Shown piece by piece: positions 16,605-26,168 of a DNA stretch of 64,000 nt (positions are counted from its first letter, which is position 1; every line of letters begins with the position of its first letter). This stretch comes from Xenorhabdus sp014467285 (GTDB lineage: Bacteria; Pseudomonadota; Gammaproteobacteria; Enterobacterales; Enterobacteriaceae), in contig NZ_NKHR01000009.1 in NCBI RefSeq assembly GCF_014467285.1, positions 96,677 to 160,676 of the forward strand. The letters are read 5' to 3'. Made by a program: the position numbers and the translations under genes. Under the pieces are notes generated by a model. The model searched no databases and was not told the DNA's origin. It worked only from the letters and a program-made list of their open reading frames with translations.

Positions 16605-17948
16605 CTACACGATCCCCTGCGCTAACATGGCATCTGCAACTTTGACAAAACCCGCAATATTTGCGCCTTGTACATAGTTAGTCTGCTTGCCTTCTCCTCC
16701 ATATTCGACACAAGCATGATGGATATCGAGCATGATGTGATGTAAGCGAATATCTACTTTTTCCGCTTTCCAACTTAGACGCATCGCGTTCTGGGCCATC
16801 TCAAGGCCGGAAGTCGCTACGCCCCCCGCATTGGCGGCTTTGCCCGGCGCAAACAAAACGCCGGCTTCAAGGAAAGCATTCGTAGCAGCGATGGTTGCCG
16901 GCATATTTGCCCCTTCCGCAACTGCTTTTACCCCATTTTTAATCAGCACGTTTGCCGCGTCTGAATCCAATTCATTCTGAGTCGCACAAGGCAGGGCAAT
17001 ATCCACCGGAATTGACCACGGATCCTGGCCCTTGAGGAAAGTTAATCCGCGCTCTTTGGCATACTCCTCTATACGGCCGTAACGTTGATTTTTGATCTCT
17101 TCAAGATGGGCGAGTTTTTCCGGTGTAAAACCCTCTTCATCCAATACTGTGCCGCCTGAATCGGAAGCCGTAACCACTTTTGCACCCAGTTCCATACATT
17201 TTTCGATGGTATATTGTGCAACGTTTCCTGCGCCGGATACGGATACCCGCATGCCTTCCAATCCCATGCCGTGGCGTTTTAACATCTCATGGGTGAAATA
17301 AACCAAGCCATAGCCCGTGGCTTCAGGGCGGATCAGGCTTCCACCAAATGAGAGATCCTTGCCCGTGAAAACACATGCCGTATTGTTAGACAATTTTTTC
17401 ATCATGCCAGCCATAAAGCCAACTTCACGACTCCCCACGCCGATATCTCCGGCGGGTACATCGGTATCCGGCCCCAAATGGCGATAAAGTTCTGTCATTA
17501 ATGCCTGACAAAATCGCATGATTTCACCGTGGCTTTTTCCCTTGGGATCAAAATCAGAACCCCCTTTTCCGCCGCCCATTGGTAACGTTGTCAGCGCATT
17601 TTTCAATGTCTGTTCAAAGCCCAAGAATTTCAGGATAGAAAGGTTAACCGAAGGATGAAAACGCATCCCACCTTTAAATGGCCCAATGGCAGAACTAAAC
17701 TGAACCCGCCATGCACGGTTAACCTGTACTTTTCCTTGGTCATCCACCCAGCAGACGCGGAATTGAATAATCCTTTCCGGCTCGACCAGACGTTCCAATA
17801 ATCCTTGCTCACAATATTGCGGGTTTTGTTGAAGAAAAGGCCAGAGAGAGGTCAACACTTCTCGTACTGCCTGTAGGTATTCTGGTTGATGCTGATTGCG
17901 GGACTGAACCGAATCGAGAAATGTGACTAAAGATGATGCAACATTCAT
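16605..17948 (-). CDS. gdhA: NADP-specific glutamate dehydrogenase
   Basis: The enzyme makes glutamate from 2-oxoglutarate, ammonium and NADPH. The 447 residues equal the E. coli length. The catalytic Lys lies in LPMGGGKGGSDFDPKGK, the substrate site is PAGDIGVGSREVGFMAG, and the Rossmann loop is VSVSGAGNVAQYT. The C-terminal block NAGGVATSGLEMAQNAMRLS is also conserved. In E. coli gdhA is not beside prlC-rsmJ, so the neighbourhood differs from E. coli while the gene itself is standard. Confidence 0.97.
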   Translation of the reverse strand: MNVASSLVTFLDSVQSRNQHQPEYLQAVREVLTSLWPFLQQNPQYCEQGLLERLVEPERIIQFRVCWVDDQGKVQVNRAWRVQFSSAIGPFKGGMRFHPSVNLSILKFLGFEQTLKNALTTLPMGGGKGGSDFDPKGKSHGEIMRFCQALMTELYRHLGPDTDVPAGDIGVGSREVGFMAGMMKKLSNNTACVFTGKDLSFGGSLIRPEATGYGLVYFTHEMLKRHGMGLEGMRVSVSGAGNVAQYTIEKCMELGAKVVTASDSGGTVLDEEGFTPEKLAHLEEIKNQRYGRIEEYAKERGLTFLKGQDPWSIPVDIALPCATQNELDSDAANVLIKNGVKAVAEGANMPATIAATNAFLEAGVLFAPGKAANAGGVATSGLEMAQNAMRLSWKAEKVDIRLHHIMLDIHHACVEYGGEGKQTNYVQGANIAGFVKVADAMLAQGIV

Positions 17949-18156
17949 TTAGGGCTTCCTTTTTGTCATTCAGAAGTGATGACCCCCAGCCATTTTCCAT
18001 ATTATTTTTTTGTCGAAAATGTGAGGTAATTACGGTTTGCTTTCTGAATATAGCACCGTTTTATGCTTACATTTCAACAACTATTTTTTATTAATTTCTT
18101 TAAAAATAGCTTTGACAATTTCTAAAGCAGTTTCATTGTCTTTTCTAAGGGCAAAA

Positions 18157-18182
18157 AAATCGCCTGCATAAGCAGGCGATTT
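18157..18182 (-). terminator. Rho-independent terminator after uspA
   Basis: An 11-bp stem AAATCGCCTGC/GCAGGCGATTT (18157-18167 with 18172-18182) lies just 3' of uspA. On the minus strand a run of seven T residues follows. Confidence 0.85.
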
Positions 18183-18207
18183 TATAGAATAAAATTTCAA
18201 CCGAAGA

Positions 18208-18639
18208 TTATTCTTCATCACGCAAAGGCACGATCAACATATCAACATGAACAGTGTTAATAAGCTGACGCGCTGAAGACATCAACTTGCTCCAAAAATC
18301 CTGATGATGACCACATACAACCAGATCCATATCGTATTGTTTGATGGCATCAACAAGGACTTGCCCTAAATCACCACTGCCACTCAACGTTTCCTGAACA
18401 GGGTAACCTGCGCTGGCAGACAGCTCTTTCAGGGATTTACGGGTTTCATCCGCGATACGTTCTTGCATATCGCCAAGATTAACGTCAATCAGGCCGGTAT
18501 AAAGATCGGAGTAGTTTACATCAACATGGATCAGGGAAACTTTGGCATTGTACGGTTTTGCCATTGACACAGCTTTCTCCACCAAAATCTGACTTTCTGG
18601 TGATAGATCAACCGCAACAAGAATATGTTTGTAAGCCAT
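18208..18639 (-). CDS. uspA: Universal stress protein A
   Basis: This small cytosolic stress-survival protein is induced on growth arrest. The frame extends to 18720, but the ATG at 18637-18639 gives MAYKHILVAVDLSPESQILV, the standard UspA start, with a GGAGCT site before it. The 143 residues compare with 144 in E. coli. It has the Usp Rossmann-like fold, and the C-terminal segment HVDMLIVPLRDEE is conserved. It is divergent from uspB, as in E. coli, sharing the intergenic promoter region 18640-18922. Confidence 0.95.
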   Translation of the reverse strand: MAYKHILVAVDLSPESQILVEKAVSMAKPYNAKVSLIHVDVNYSDLYTGLIDVNLGDMQERIADETRKSLKELSASAGYPVQETLSGSGDLGQVLVDAIKQYDMDLVVCGHHQDFWSKLMSSARQLINTVHVDMLIVPLRDEE

Positions 18640-18922
18640 AAGAGCTCCTTCCATAACGTCGATTAAATGGATTGGCAGCACTAAATGCTGTGATTTAATG
18701 TTTATACTATAACTGCTCAATGTACCTTTTGAGTGTTGTTTTGATCACAACTTATTGTTTTTCTTTCTTCCTTAAATAAAGCCCCCCATTTCATTCTTTC
18801 TTCAATACACAGGGCACTGTATTTTCTTCTAAAATTTAATATAGTTATTATTCACATTAGAATCTTTTCGGTTGATTTCTTCTTTCTGGCAGCATTTGTT
18901 GCCGCTATAAGCAGGAGGAAGT

Positions 18923-19252
18923 ATGTTCAATGCTATTGCACTCTTTTGGGCAGTTTGCTTTATCTGCATTATTAACATGGTTCGCTACTTTTCTTCGCTC
19001 CGTGCACTATTGTCAATCTTGCGCGAGTCAGATCCCATGCTGTATCAGTCGGTTGATGGTAATGGTTTTTTTACAACCAATAGTCAATTCAGCAAACAGT
19101 TTCGGCTCGTGCGCTATATCAATTCGCAAAGTTATATCAACCATCATGATCCCGATGTCATCTTGTTGTGCGAAAGGCTGAGAAAGCAATTTATATTGAC
19201 GGAAGTGTTGTTTGGGGCTGGTGTGTTATGCCTGATAATAATCGTTGTTTGA
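18923..19252 (+). CDS. uspB: Universal stress protein B
   Basis: The 109-residue membrane protein has an N-terminal and a C-terminal hydrophobic helix and a polar middle. Stretches such as RYFSSLRALLSILRESDP, LYQSVDGNGFF and RKQFILT match E. coli UspB (111 residues). In E. coli it is a sigma-S-dependent stationary-phase protein linked to ethanol tolerance. The AGGAGGAAGT ribosome binding site is strong. A terminator shared with pitA follows. Confidence 0.93.
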   Translation: MFNAIALFWAVCFICIINMVRYFSSLRALLSILRESDPMLYQSVDGNGFFTTNSQFSKQFRLVRYINSQSYINHHDPDVILLCERLRKQFILTEVLFGAGVLCLIIIVV

Positions 19253-19294
19253 ACGGGTTTGAGAAACTAACGTGAACAGAAAAAAGTCAGAAAT

Positions 19295-19336
19295 AAAAAA
19301 GGGTTGGCTTACCAACACAGTAGCCAACCCTTTTTT
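19295..19336. terminator. Bidirectional Rho-independent terminator, uspB/pitA
   Basis: A 15-bp perfect stem (19295-19309 with 19322-19336), with A-run and T-run arms around GGGTTGGCT/AGCCAACCC, lies between the converging uspB and pitA. It can serve both. Confidence 0.92.
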
Positions 19337-19347
19337 CTAAGATGTCA

Positions 19348-20838
19348 TTAGATCAGTTTCAAGGCAATCCAATACAGAATACCTGACAATCCAATGGAAA
19401 TAGGCAGAGTCAGAACCCACGCCAGCATGATATTTTTGATGGTCTTGCTTTGGACACCACCACCATCAACCAGCATTGTTCCCGCTACAGCAGAAGAAAG
19501 TACCTGTGTCGTAGATACTGGCATTCCCGTATAACTTGCAACACCAATGGAAACTGCGGCGGTAACTTGAGCAGAAACACCCTGGGCATAAGTCATGCCT
19601 TTTTTGCCAATCTTCTCACCAATGGTCACAGCAACACGCTTCCACCCTACCATGGTGCCCAAAGACAGAGCGAGCGCCACAGCAACGATGATCCACAACG
19701 GTGCATATTCCACGGTATTCAGCAGATCTTTGCGCAGCTTATTCAGGAAACGAGCATCTTCAATACTGGTTTCCGGCAACTTAGCCACGGAGCTGGCGGT
19801 ATCAGTGATACACATCAGCATACGACGCATACTGTTGCGTTGCTCCGGCGTCAACTCGCTGAAACTCTGGATATTCCCCAGCATATTTTCAGTCTTGTTC
19901 AAAATCACCAGAGCGCGTGAGTTATCACAATGGAACTCCATATCCAATTGGTCTTCCACAGAAGCGATAGCTGGAGCCAACTCAATCGCATGAGCCAGTG
20001 CCGGGCTGTGCTGCTCATAATATTGCTGCAAATGGACAACAGCATCATGAGTACGGGCAATATCATAACTGGTTGAGTTCATATTGACGACGAAGCCCGC
20101 AGGCGCAACGCCAATCAGAACCAGCATGATCAAACCAATACCTTTCTGGCCGTCATTGGCTCCGTGGGAGAAGCTCACACCAACAGCAGAAAGAATCAGG
20201 GCAGTACGTGTCCAGAATGGCGGTTTGCGTTTACCATCCTGTTTTTCACGCTCGACAGGCGTCATATGGATACGGCGACGTTTTTTCGTACCGCTCCAAT
20301 AGCGGCGCAACAAAAACACCATCGCTCCGGCAATGACCAGACCAATCAGAGGAGACAGGATCAAGGACATAAAAATCTGTATCATCTTCGGAATATTCAA
20401 CGCATCCACTACCGAAGAACTGGTCACTATCGCATTGGTCAAGCCGATGCCGATAATAGAACCAATCAACGTATGGGAACTGGATGCTGGAATACCGAAG
20501 TACCACGTACCTAAATTCCAGATAATCGCTGCCAGCAGCATGGAGAAAACCATAGCCAACCCGTGAGCCGAACTGACATTTAGCAGAAGATCCGTAGGCA
20601 GCAGATGCACAATCGCATAAGCGACACTTAATCCACCAAGGAGAACACCCAAAAAGTTAAAAACCCCTGCCATGACAACGGCAAGCTGCGAACGCATCGC
20701 CCGGGTATAAATAACAGTTGCTACTGCGTTTGCGGTATCATGAAACCCATTGATGGCTTCATAGAAAAGCACAAACAACAGAGCAAGCACTAACATAAGG
20801 CCGGTATAAAATTCCAGGCCAGTAAACAGATGTAGCAT
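19348..20838 (-). CDS. pitA: Low-affinity inorganic phosphate transporter
   Basis: PitA moves phosphate as a metal-phosphate complex with protons across the inner membrane. The 496 residues compare with 499 in E. coli. About ten membrane segments flank a central hydrophilic loop (about residues 195-390). The PiT signature occurs twice: INGFHDTANAVATVIYTRAM near the N-terminus and FSHGANDGQKGIGL in the second half, with a C-terminal PVSTTQVLSSAVAG. In E. coli it is also next to uspB. The 298 bases between pitA and yhiN hold the divergent promoters. Confidence 0.96.
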   Translation of the reverse strand: MLHLFTGLEFYTGLMLVLALLFVLFYEAINGFHDTANAVATVIYTRAMRSQLAVVMAGVFNFLGVLLGGLSVAYAIVHLLPTDLLLNVSSAHGLAMVFSMLLAAIIWNLGTWYFGIPASSSHTLIGSIIGIGLTNAIVTSSSVVDALNIPKMIQIFMSLILSPLIGLVIAGAMVFLLRRYWSGTKKRRRIHMTPVEREKQDGKRKPPFWTRTALILSAVGVSFSHGANDGQKGIGLIMLVLIGVAPAGFVVNMNSTSYDIARTHDAVVHLQQYYEQHSPALAHAIELAPAIASVEDQLDMEFHCDNSRALVILNKTENMLGNIQSFSELTPEQRNSMRRMLMCITDTASSVAKLPETSIEDARFLNKLRKDLLNTVEYAPLWIIVAVALALSLGTMVGWKRVAVTIGEKIGKKGMTYAQGVSAQVTAAVSIGVASYTGMPVSTTQVLSSAVAGTMLVDGGGVQSKTIKNIMLAWVLTLPISIGLSGILYWIALKLI

Positions 20839-21136
20839 AAACGTTAAGCCAGTTAGTAGGACATGAACGCGCGCATTATCAGTGACAAACGTTAGCGGGA
20901 AAAGAGAAATATGACCTTTTTTTGATTTAATGACAATAAAATGCCATAAAATTCCTCATATTTATCAAATATATCAAATGGTTATTTAATTTTAATATTT
21001 TGATATTTTTTTGATAAAAAATAACTTTTGCCAGCCAAAAGTGAAACTAAATGCGTATTTTTCTCCGTAGTTCGTGAATACAACCCCCACAATGCGGTGA
21101 TTTCCTATAATTAACTCGGCCAGAAGAGACAGGCGA

Positions 21137-22381
21137 ATGGAAAAATTTGATGTAGTTATTATCGGTGCCGGCGCTGCTGGCTTGTTTTGTGCTGCTCAGG
21201 CAGGGCAAGCCGGATTAAATGTTCTGGTATTGGATAATGGCAAAAAAGCGGGGCGCAAAATTTTGATGTCCGGTGGCGGACGCTGTAATTTTACCAATAT
21301 GTACACCGAACCCGCCGCATATCTTTCTGCCAACCCGCATTTTTGTAAGTCAGCACTTGCTCGCTACACACAGTGGGATTTTATTGATCTGGTACAACGC
21401 TATAGTATCCCTTATCACGAAAAAACATTGGGCCAGCTTTTCTGCGATGACTCCGCTCAACAAATTATCGACCTCCTTTTAAAAGAATGCAAACTCGGCG
21501 GTGTCACTATTCGCTTGCGTAGTGAAGTCACCCACGTAGAAAAGAAAGAGCGGGGTTTTGTTATTACGGCTTCAGGAAAAGAAGTAAACACACACTCACT
21601 TGTTGTTGCGTCTGGTGGTCTATCTATGCCCGGTTTGGGCGCCACGCCTTTCGGTTACCGTATCGCAGAACAATTTGGTCTCAATATCCTGCCTACACGT
21701 GCGGCATTAGTGCCGTTTACCCTGCATAAGCCTCTACTGGAACAACTGCAAACACTTTCTGGTGTCGCGGTTCCTTCTGTTGTCACCGCAAAAGATGGCA
21801 CCGTATTCAGGGAAAATATCCTGTTCACCCATCGCGGTCTTTCCGGCCCGGCTATTTTGCAGATTTCCAGTTATTGGCAACACGGTGAGTATGTGAGTAT
21901 TAACTTACTTCCTGATACAGACCTAGAGAGCTTTCTGGAACAAGAGCGGGAATCTCATCCTAACCAGAGTTTGAAAAACACACTGGCTAAGCTCCTGCCT
22001 AAACGTTTGGTGGAATGTTTACAGTCTTTCGGGCAATTGCCGGAACTGTCTCTGAAACAACTTAATTCCGCCCAGAAAAAAGAGTTGATCGCGACCCTGC
22101 AATGCTGGCAGGTGCAACCGAATGGGACAGAAGGTTATCGCACTGCGGAAGTAACTCTTGGTGGCGTGGATACGAATGAATTGTCCTCAAAAACAATGGA
22201 AGCCCATAAGGTGAAAGGGTTGTACTTTATCGGTGAAGTGGTTGATGTAACCGGCTGGCTCGGTGGGTATAACTTCCAATGGGCGTGGAGTTCGGGGTGG
22301 GCTTGTGCGCAGGCTTTGATCGCTTTGTGTAGAGATAATCAAGTTAAGCCGACTACATTAACTACAGATAAGATCATTTAA
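21137..22381 (+). CDS. yhiN: NAD(P)/FAD-dependent oxidoreductase of the YhiN/HI0933 family
   Basis: The 414-residue flavoprotein starts with the FAD dinucleotide-binding motif VVIIGAGAAGLFCAAQAG. The family block GRKILMSGGGRCNFTNM follows near residue 45. The C-terminal FAD-binding segment LYFIGEVVDVTGWLGGYNFQ, with WAWSSGWACAQ, is also typical of this family. The physiological substrate of the E. coli protein is unknown, and BaiN-type relatives act on bile acids or other quinone-like substrates. It lies beside pitA as in E. coli. The AT-rich insert with the HTH protein begins right after it. Confidence 0.92.
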   Translation: MEKFDVVIIGAGAAGLFCAAQAGQAGLNVLVLDNGKKAGRKILMSGGGRCNFTNMYTEPAAYLSANPHFCKSALARYTQWDFIDLVQRYSIPYHEKTLGQLFCDDSAQQIIDLLLKECKLGGVTIRLRSEVTHVEKKERGFVITASGKEVNTHSLVVASGGLSMPGLGATPFGYRIAEQFGLNILPTRAALVPFTLHKPLLEQLQTLSGVAVPSVVTAKDGTVFRENILFTHRGLSGPAILQISSYWQHGEYVSINLLPDTDLESFLEQERESHPNQSLKNTLAKLLPKRLVECLQSFGQLPELSLKQLNSAQKKELIATLQCWQVQPNGTEGYRTAEVTLGGVDTNELSSKTMEAHKVKGLYFIGEVVDVTGWLGGYNFQWAWSSGWACAQALIALCRDNQVKPTTLTTDKII

Positions 22382-22534
22382 AGAGCTTCAACGAGCTCTA
22401 GATATTGACCACTGTATAACGCATTATCAGAGACAACAGCGTGCAAATTCTAAGGCAAAACAGCCTCAGTTTTAGCAATGGCATCTTGTGCCGTGAGAGA
22501 AAGTGCGCTGTCTGTCTGCTATGAGGACTAACTA

Positions 22535-23473
22535 ATGACAAGTGAAGCTTTTGTAGAACTAGCCTTACGGGTTTTATCCTGCACTCAGAAACAACTTTCC
22601 AGCAAGCTTGACGTCTCTCCTACTCAAATCACTAAGTGGAAAAAAGGCGAACATATGTCTCTGGATATGGAAAAAAAATTCAGAGACATCACAAAAATAG
22701 GTGAGCTAGACCCCAAATTTGTTCTTTGGGCAGGATCTTACGAAAATGCCCTTGGTTGGCAAAAAATCATCTCCCAATTAGCTGATATTTCACATGAAAA
22801 TGAAGAAACGGGGTACACTACAGCCCTCTTACAGGATGATATGCTTTTTTTATGTTCAGATGTTTGCAGTATACTGACAGATATGGGGGTAAAACCACCG
22901 GAATCATTCCCTAAAGAGTTAAGTTATGAAGATGAAGATGATGAGAAAATCTGGAAGTTAATCGAAGAAGAAGAAAATAATTACATCAATGTCATCTATG
23001 AAATCTTTAATGCCCTGAATAATGTTTATGGTTTCTATGCTGCCTACGTTGCTGATCTTATATACGATGAGGAGTTAAATTTATTTGAAACGGAAGCAAT
23101 AAACATCGAGCCTGCACTAATTAGTTTAGCCGCTTGTAAGATCGATATTGATATACGATTCGCGCCTAAGCAAAAAGAATTTAGGTATAAAATAATAAAG
23201 AACTACGAAGAATGGCTCAACATTGTCAAGAATAAAGCCTTCCAGTCTGGAGTTCCCCTCAGAGCAGAATTATTATCATTAATTCATGATTCAGACGCTA
23301 AGCTCGGTCATGCGGCTGAAGCTGAAAGTTTGGGTGTTAACTCTTCACGTATTCACCCTGATATTTATATGAACGAACTTTTAGTCGGCATGCGAGTAAT
23401 TCATCAGGTTCTTCCTGCTATATTGGAAAAACTGGATATAGATTTTAAGTTAGATATGACCAAGATAAGATAA
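22535..23473 (+). CDS. HTH protein of unknown function
   Basis: The 312-residue protein has an N-terminal Cro/C1-type helix-turn-helix at about residues 14-36 (CTQKQLSSKLDVSPTQITKW). The rest is long, acidic and helical, with a very acidic stretch around residues 128-150 (YEDEDDEKIWKLIEEEE). No other domain is recognised. It starts after a GAGGA site. It faces the DUF4435/ATPase pair tail to tail and shares its low GC, so it may belong to the same acquired module as regulator or accessory protein. That link is context only. Confidence 0.7.
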   Translation: MTSEAFVELALRVLSCTQKQLSSKLDVSPTQITKWKKGEHMSLDMEKKFRDITKIGELDPKFVLWAGSYENALGWQKIISQLADISHENEETGYTTALLQDDMLFLCSDVCSILTDMGVKPPESFPKELSYEDEDDEKIWKLIEEEENNYINVIYEIFNALNNVYGFYAAYVADLIYDEELNLFETEAINIEPALISLAACKIDIDIRFAPKQKEFRYKIIKNYEEWLNIVKNKAFQSGVPLRAELLSLIHDSDAKLGHAAEAESLGVNSSRIHPDIYMNELLVGMRVIHQVLPAILEKLDIDFKLDMTKIR

Positions 23474-23529
23474 TTTTCTTGCCTAAAATGATTTATTTTT
23501 TTCTAAAAAAACCGGAACAGAACTTTAAG

Positions 23530-23548
23530 CCACCTCCTTTTGAGGTGG
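23530..23548. terminator. Hairpin between converging HTH and DUF4435 genes
   Basis: A 7-bp stem CCACCTC/GAGGTGG (23530-23536 with 23542-23548) lies in the 84-bp gap between the converging genes. The T-tracts are short (TATTT on plus, TTAAAG on minus), so strength is moderate. Confidence 0.55.
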
Positions 23549-23557
23549 TATTTGCAA

Positions 23558-24550
23558 TTACACGCTATTTAAGTTGTTCAGCTTATTAAGTATTTTCTTA
23601 AAGAAAATATTTCCAGAAAAAGCCTGACTGTTATACATAAGTCCTTCTACAACACAACGCTCCTTAAAATGATTGTGAATTTCACGAATTCTATCGTTTT
23701 TATTCTTTTGAGGGATATTCAATCTTTTTACAGTCTCAATATCAGCATTTCTATTTGAAGATATAATTTTCTTTATCATATTCTTAACTACTGCATCATG
23801 GATAAAATGTCCATTAGTAAACATGTAAGCCGTTTCTGGCACGATTCCATGACTTTTTAGTTTTTCTTTAAATTCTTCGAACTCTTTGTTATTCACTACA
23901 TCAGATAATAAATCTCTCACATAAGAAGAAGATTTTTCTTTTATTTTATCTAACTCTATTTTATTAACACATAGTTTTTCATCTAATAAAGAGCTTCCAT
24001 CAGTTATCGTTATAGCTAACATGAAATCTTTTTCTTTATATTTATTCCAATCCATATTATGTAAATAGCCAAATACACATAATGCGTCATAAATAGCCAG
24101 AGAGTACGCATTCAAAGCCATATTAATTTCAGATGAAACCTTCTCCTGATAATAACATTTATTTAAAATATCATATATTGACTCATGGCAACATATAAGG
24201 CTCTCTCGTGAATAGCAAAAAGTATGCAGAACAAATGGATTTCTGTTCATTTCTTTTGCATTTTCATGCCGTTCAGGACAAATGAAATCAAAATCACTAT
24301 CTATACCGACAATTAAATTAGAATGAAGATTAATATATTCCTTTTCCAATATCCTCTTACCTGACACGTTTGATTTTGAATATGGTTTCACGACATATCT
24401 ATCAGGGTAACTAAGTGAAACCACTAATTCCCAAAACAAACGATCAGATGGATTTTCGATCCATAATATTCCTGCCGCTATTCCAGATCTTTGTTTATTA
24501 TAAGCAGAAATAAATTTTGATGACTTTAAAATGTCAGAAAAATCATCCAC
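23558..24550 (-). CDS. DUF4435 (TOPRIM-like) protein, putative PARIS effector AriB
   Basis: The 330-residue protein starts at GTG and overlaps the ATPase gene by eight bases. The N-terminal half has the DUF4435 pattern: a strand with an acidic residue (ILWIENPSDRLFW, Glu about 28), then VGIDSDFDFI with the TOPRIM-type D-x-D, then CYSRESLICC in place of the usual E-containing helix. In PARIS, DUF4435 protein AriB is a nuclease released by the ATPase AriA when phage anti-restriction proteins are sensed, and it then cuts host tRNA. Assignment rests on domain pairing and order. Other DUF4435/ATPase systems exist, so the PARIS label is provisional. Confidence 0.6.
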   Translation of the reverse strand: MDDFSDILKSSKFISAYNKQRSGIAAGILWIENPSDRLFWELVVSLSYPDRYVVKPYSKSNVSGKRILEKEYINLHSNLIVGIDSDFDFICPERHENAKEMNRNPFVLHTFCYSRESLICCHESIYDILNKCYYQEKVSSEINMALNAYSLAIYDALCVFGYLHNMDWNKYKEKDFMLAITITDGSSLLDEKLCVNKIELDKIKEKSSSYVRDLLSDVVNNKEFEEFKEKLKSHGIVPETAYMFTNGHFIHDAVVKNMIKKIISSNRNADIETVKRLNIPQKNKNDRIREIHNHFKERCVVEGLMYNSQAFSGNIFFKKILNKLNNLNSV

Positions 24551-25493
24551 TTAACATCTCCGTAGTAATCTGTTTTATATCAACATATGAGTCCATGTAA
24601 CCATCCATGATAATGGCAGGACTATGTGTAACAACCATAATTTGGCACTGATTATTAATTTCCAGAATATTATCTATTAGTTTTTCTTGCCAGTTAAGAT
24701 GCAAAGAAATCTCTGGTTCGTCCATTAACAAAAATGTTGGTTTACCTTGTGTATTAGCTATCTTAGTTAAAATATAGATAATTTGTCGTTCACCAGAGGA
24801 TAGATTTTCTAATGCTATTAACCTGTTACTTTTATTATCATAAAAATTCACGCTTTCATTATTTATAATCTTTACGTATTTCCCACTATCAGTCAATAAT
24901 AATGTCATCACAGTTTCAAATTTCTTAGCTTGAGAACTATCTTTGATCTGCATCAGTTTTTTTAGATCATCATCTAATTCCCAATCCAAAATATTTTTAG
25001 TTCTTCCATCACTTTTAGTTATTTCTTGATGCGCGTTTGCTGACATATTTAATGTTGATATGTAGCAAACATTAACCTCTTTAGATAACTTCTCCATTAG
25101 AGAGTCATTAGAATAAGTTATAATATCATGATGAATAGCACCTTTTTTTTTATTTATCTTATTAACCACTTCCGATATAATATTCAAATGTGATATTTCA
25201 CCTTTAATATCAAAGTCTTCTAGTAATTTATCTAAATATTTTGATATGGCAACTTCATCGTTATTTATGAATGAAATTATCTCACCAGTATTGAAAGTTA
25301 GTGCCGCTTTTTCACATAAAGTTAGCTCATGACAATTAATATCACCAGTTAATAATGCATTCAATATTTTTAAAACTGTCGTTTTTCCTAATCCATTTTT
25401 CCCGACCAAGACATTAACTTCTTTGAAATCCAGTTCAATATTCTTTTGACCAAAAAGTCGTTCAATTTTAAGCTTTTTTAACCGTAAAGACAT
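24543..25493 (-). CDS. AAA/ABC-type ATPase, putative PARIS sensor AriA
   Basis: The frame runs from 25538, but an ATG at 25491-25493 gives MSLRLKKLKIERLFGQKNIE, the usual start of an AAA15/RecF-like ATPase (316 residues). Motifs in order: Walker A VGKNGLGKTT at residues 30-39, signature ENLSSGERQI, Walker B FLLMDEPEISLHLNW, and switch His in VVTHSPAI. The middle is an AT-rich helical insertion. It precedes and overlaps the DUF4435 gene, so expression is coupled. PARIS AriA proteins have this architecture, though this one is on the short side. An OLD/Septu-type system is the main alternative. Confidence 0.65.
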   Translation of the reverse strand: MSLRLKKLKIERLFGQKNIELDFKEVNVLVGKNGLGKTTVLKILNALLTGDINCHELTLCEKAALTFNTGEIISFINNDEVAISKYLDKLLEDFDIKGEISHLNIISEVVNKINKKKGAIHHDIITYSNDSLMEKLSKEVNVCYISTLNMSANAHQEITKSDGRTKNILDWELDDDLKKLMQIKDSSQAKKFETVMTLLLTDSGKYVKIINNESVNFYDNKSNRLIALENLSSGERQIIYILTKIANTQGKPTFLLMDEPEISLHLNWQEKLIDNILEINNQCQIMVVTHSPAIIMDGYMDSYVDIKQITTEMLSG

Positions 25494-26168
25494 AATCAAA
25501 TTCTCATCAGTATGCATTATGACAGTATAAACCATCACTGTGTCTAGTTGCTTTTTCCAACCAACCTATTGCCGTTTACCCGCGAAGGGGTATCCAGAAT
25601 GATTAACAATAGTATAACCGTCTAGTTTTCCTAATCCATCGAGAAAAGTTATAGCATGACTTTCAGAGATAAAGAATGTACATCACCTTATTCCCCCCGC
25701 TCCCGTCCTTCATAACCACAGCCTCATCCCTCAGGCTTCCTGGATTTTCTTTCCTCCCTCTCAGCGACAACCAACAATAACATAATAACAATTAATGAAA
25801 CACATGTATTAAACAATGATTACCAAAAACATAAAAACGAAGCAAAACATTAGAAAAATGATTTGATTGTTACTATATGGTTTGGAATAATGCGCCCCGC
25901 AAATACAGGACTGACATTGACTATAAAAATGTAAATAAACGCTAAATAATATCGGTTATAAGCTAATTTTACCAAAATTAGACTTGATTACTGTCAGAAA
26001 CCAAAAGTATCATCCTCCACCAAGGCTCAAAGAATTAATTAAGATAGCCTCTTTTTTCATTACATTAGGTAACGAATAAAGCCTATCAAAAATGATTACA
26101 TTCAGTACGCGAACACACTAATTAATTAAAGTTTTTAATTAATTATCCTATGTAGTTGTTACTAAAGA
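25494..26168. other. Long intergenic region between the ATPase pair and the lux-like operon
   Basis: These 675 bases contain no plausible gene. The divergent ATPase and the lux-like operon both start from it. The half nearest the ATPase is mixed in composition, and the half nearest 26169 is AT-rich. The one clear structure is the 12-bp inverted repeat at 26119-26145. Confidence 0.5.
26119..26145. promoter_or_regulatory. AT-rich perfect inverted repeat upstream of the lux-like operon
   Basis: A perfect 12-bp inverted repeat TAATTAATTAAA/TTTAATTAATTA (26119-26130 with 26134-26145), separated by three bases, ends 23 bases before the start codon of the first gene. The position suits an operator for a dimeric repressor or activator. 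It is too AT-rich to be a good terminator. No regulator gene is adjacent. Confidence 0.45.
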
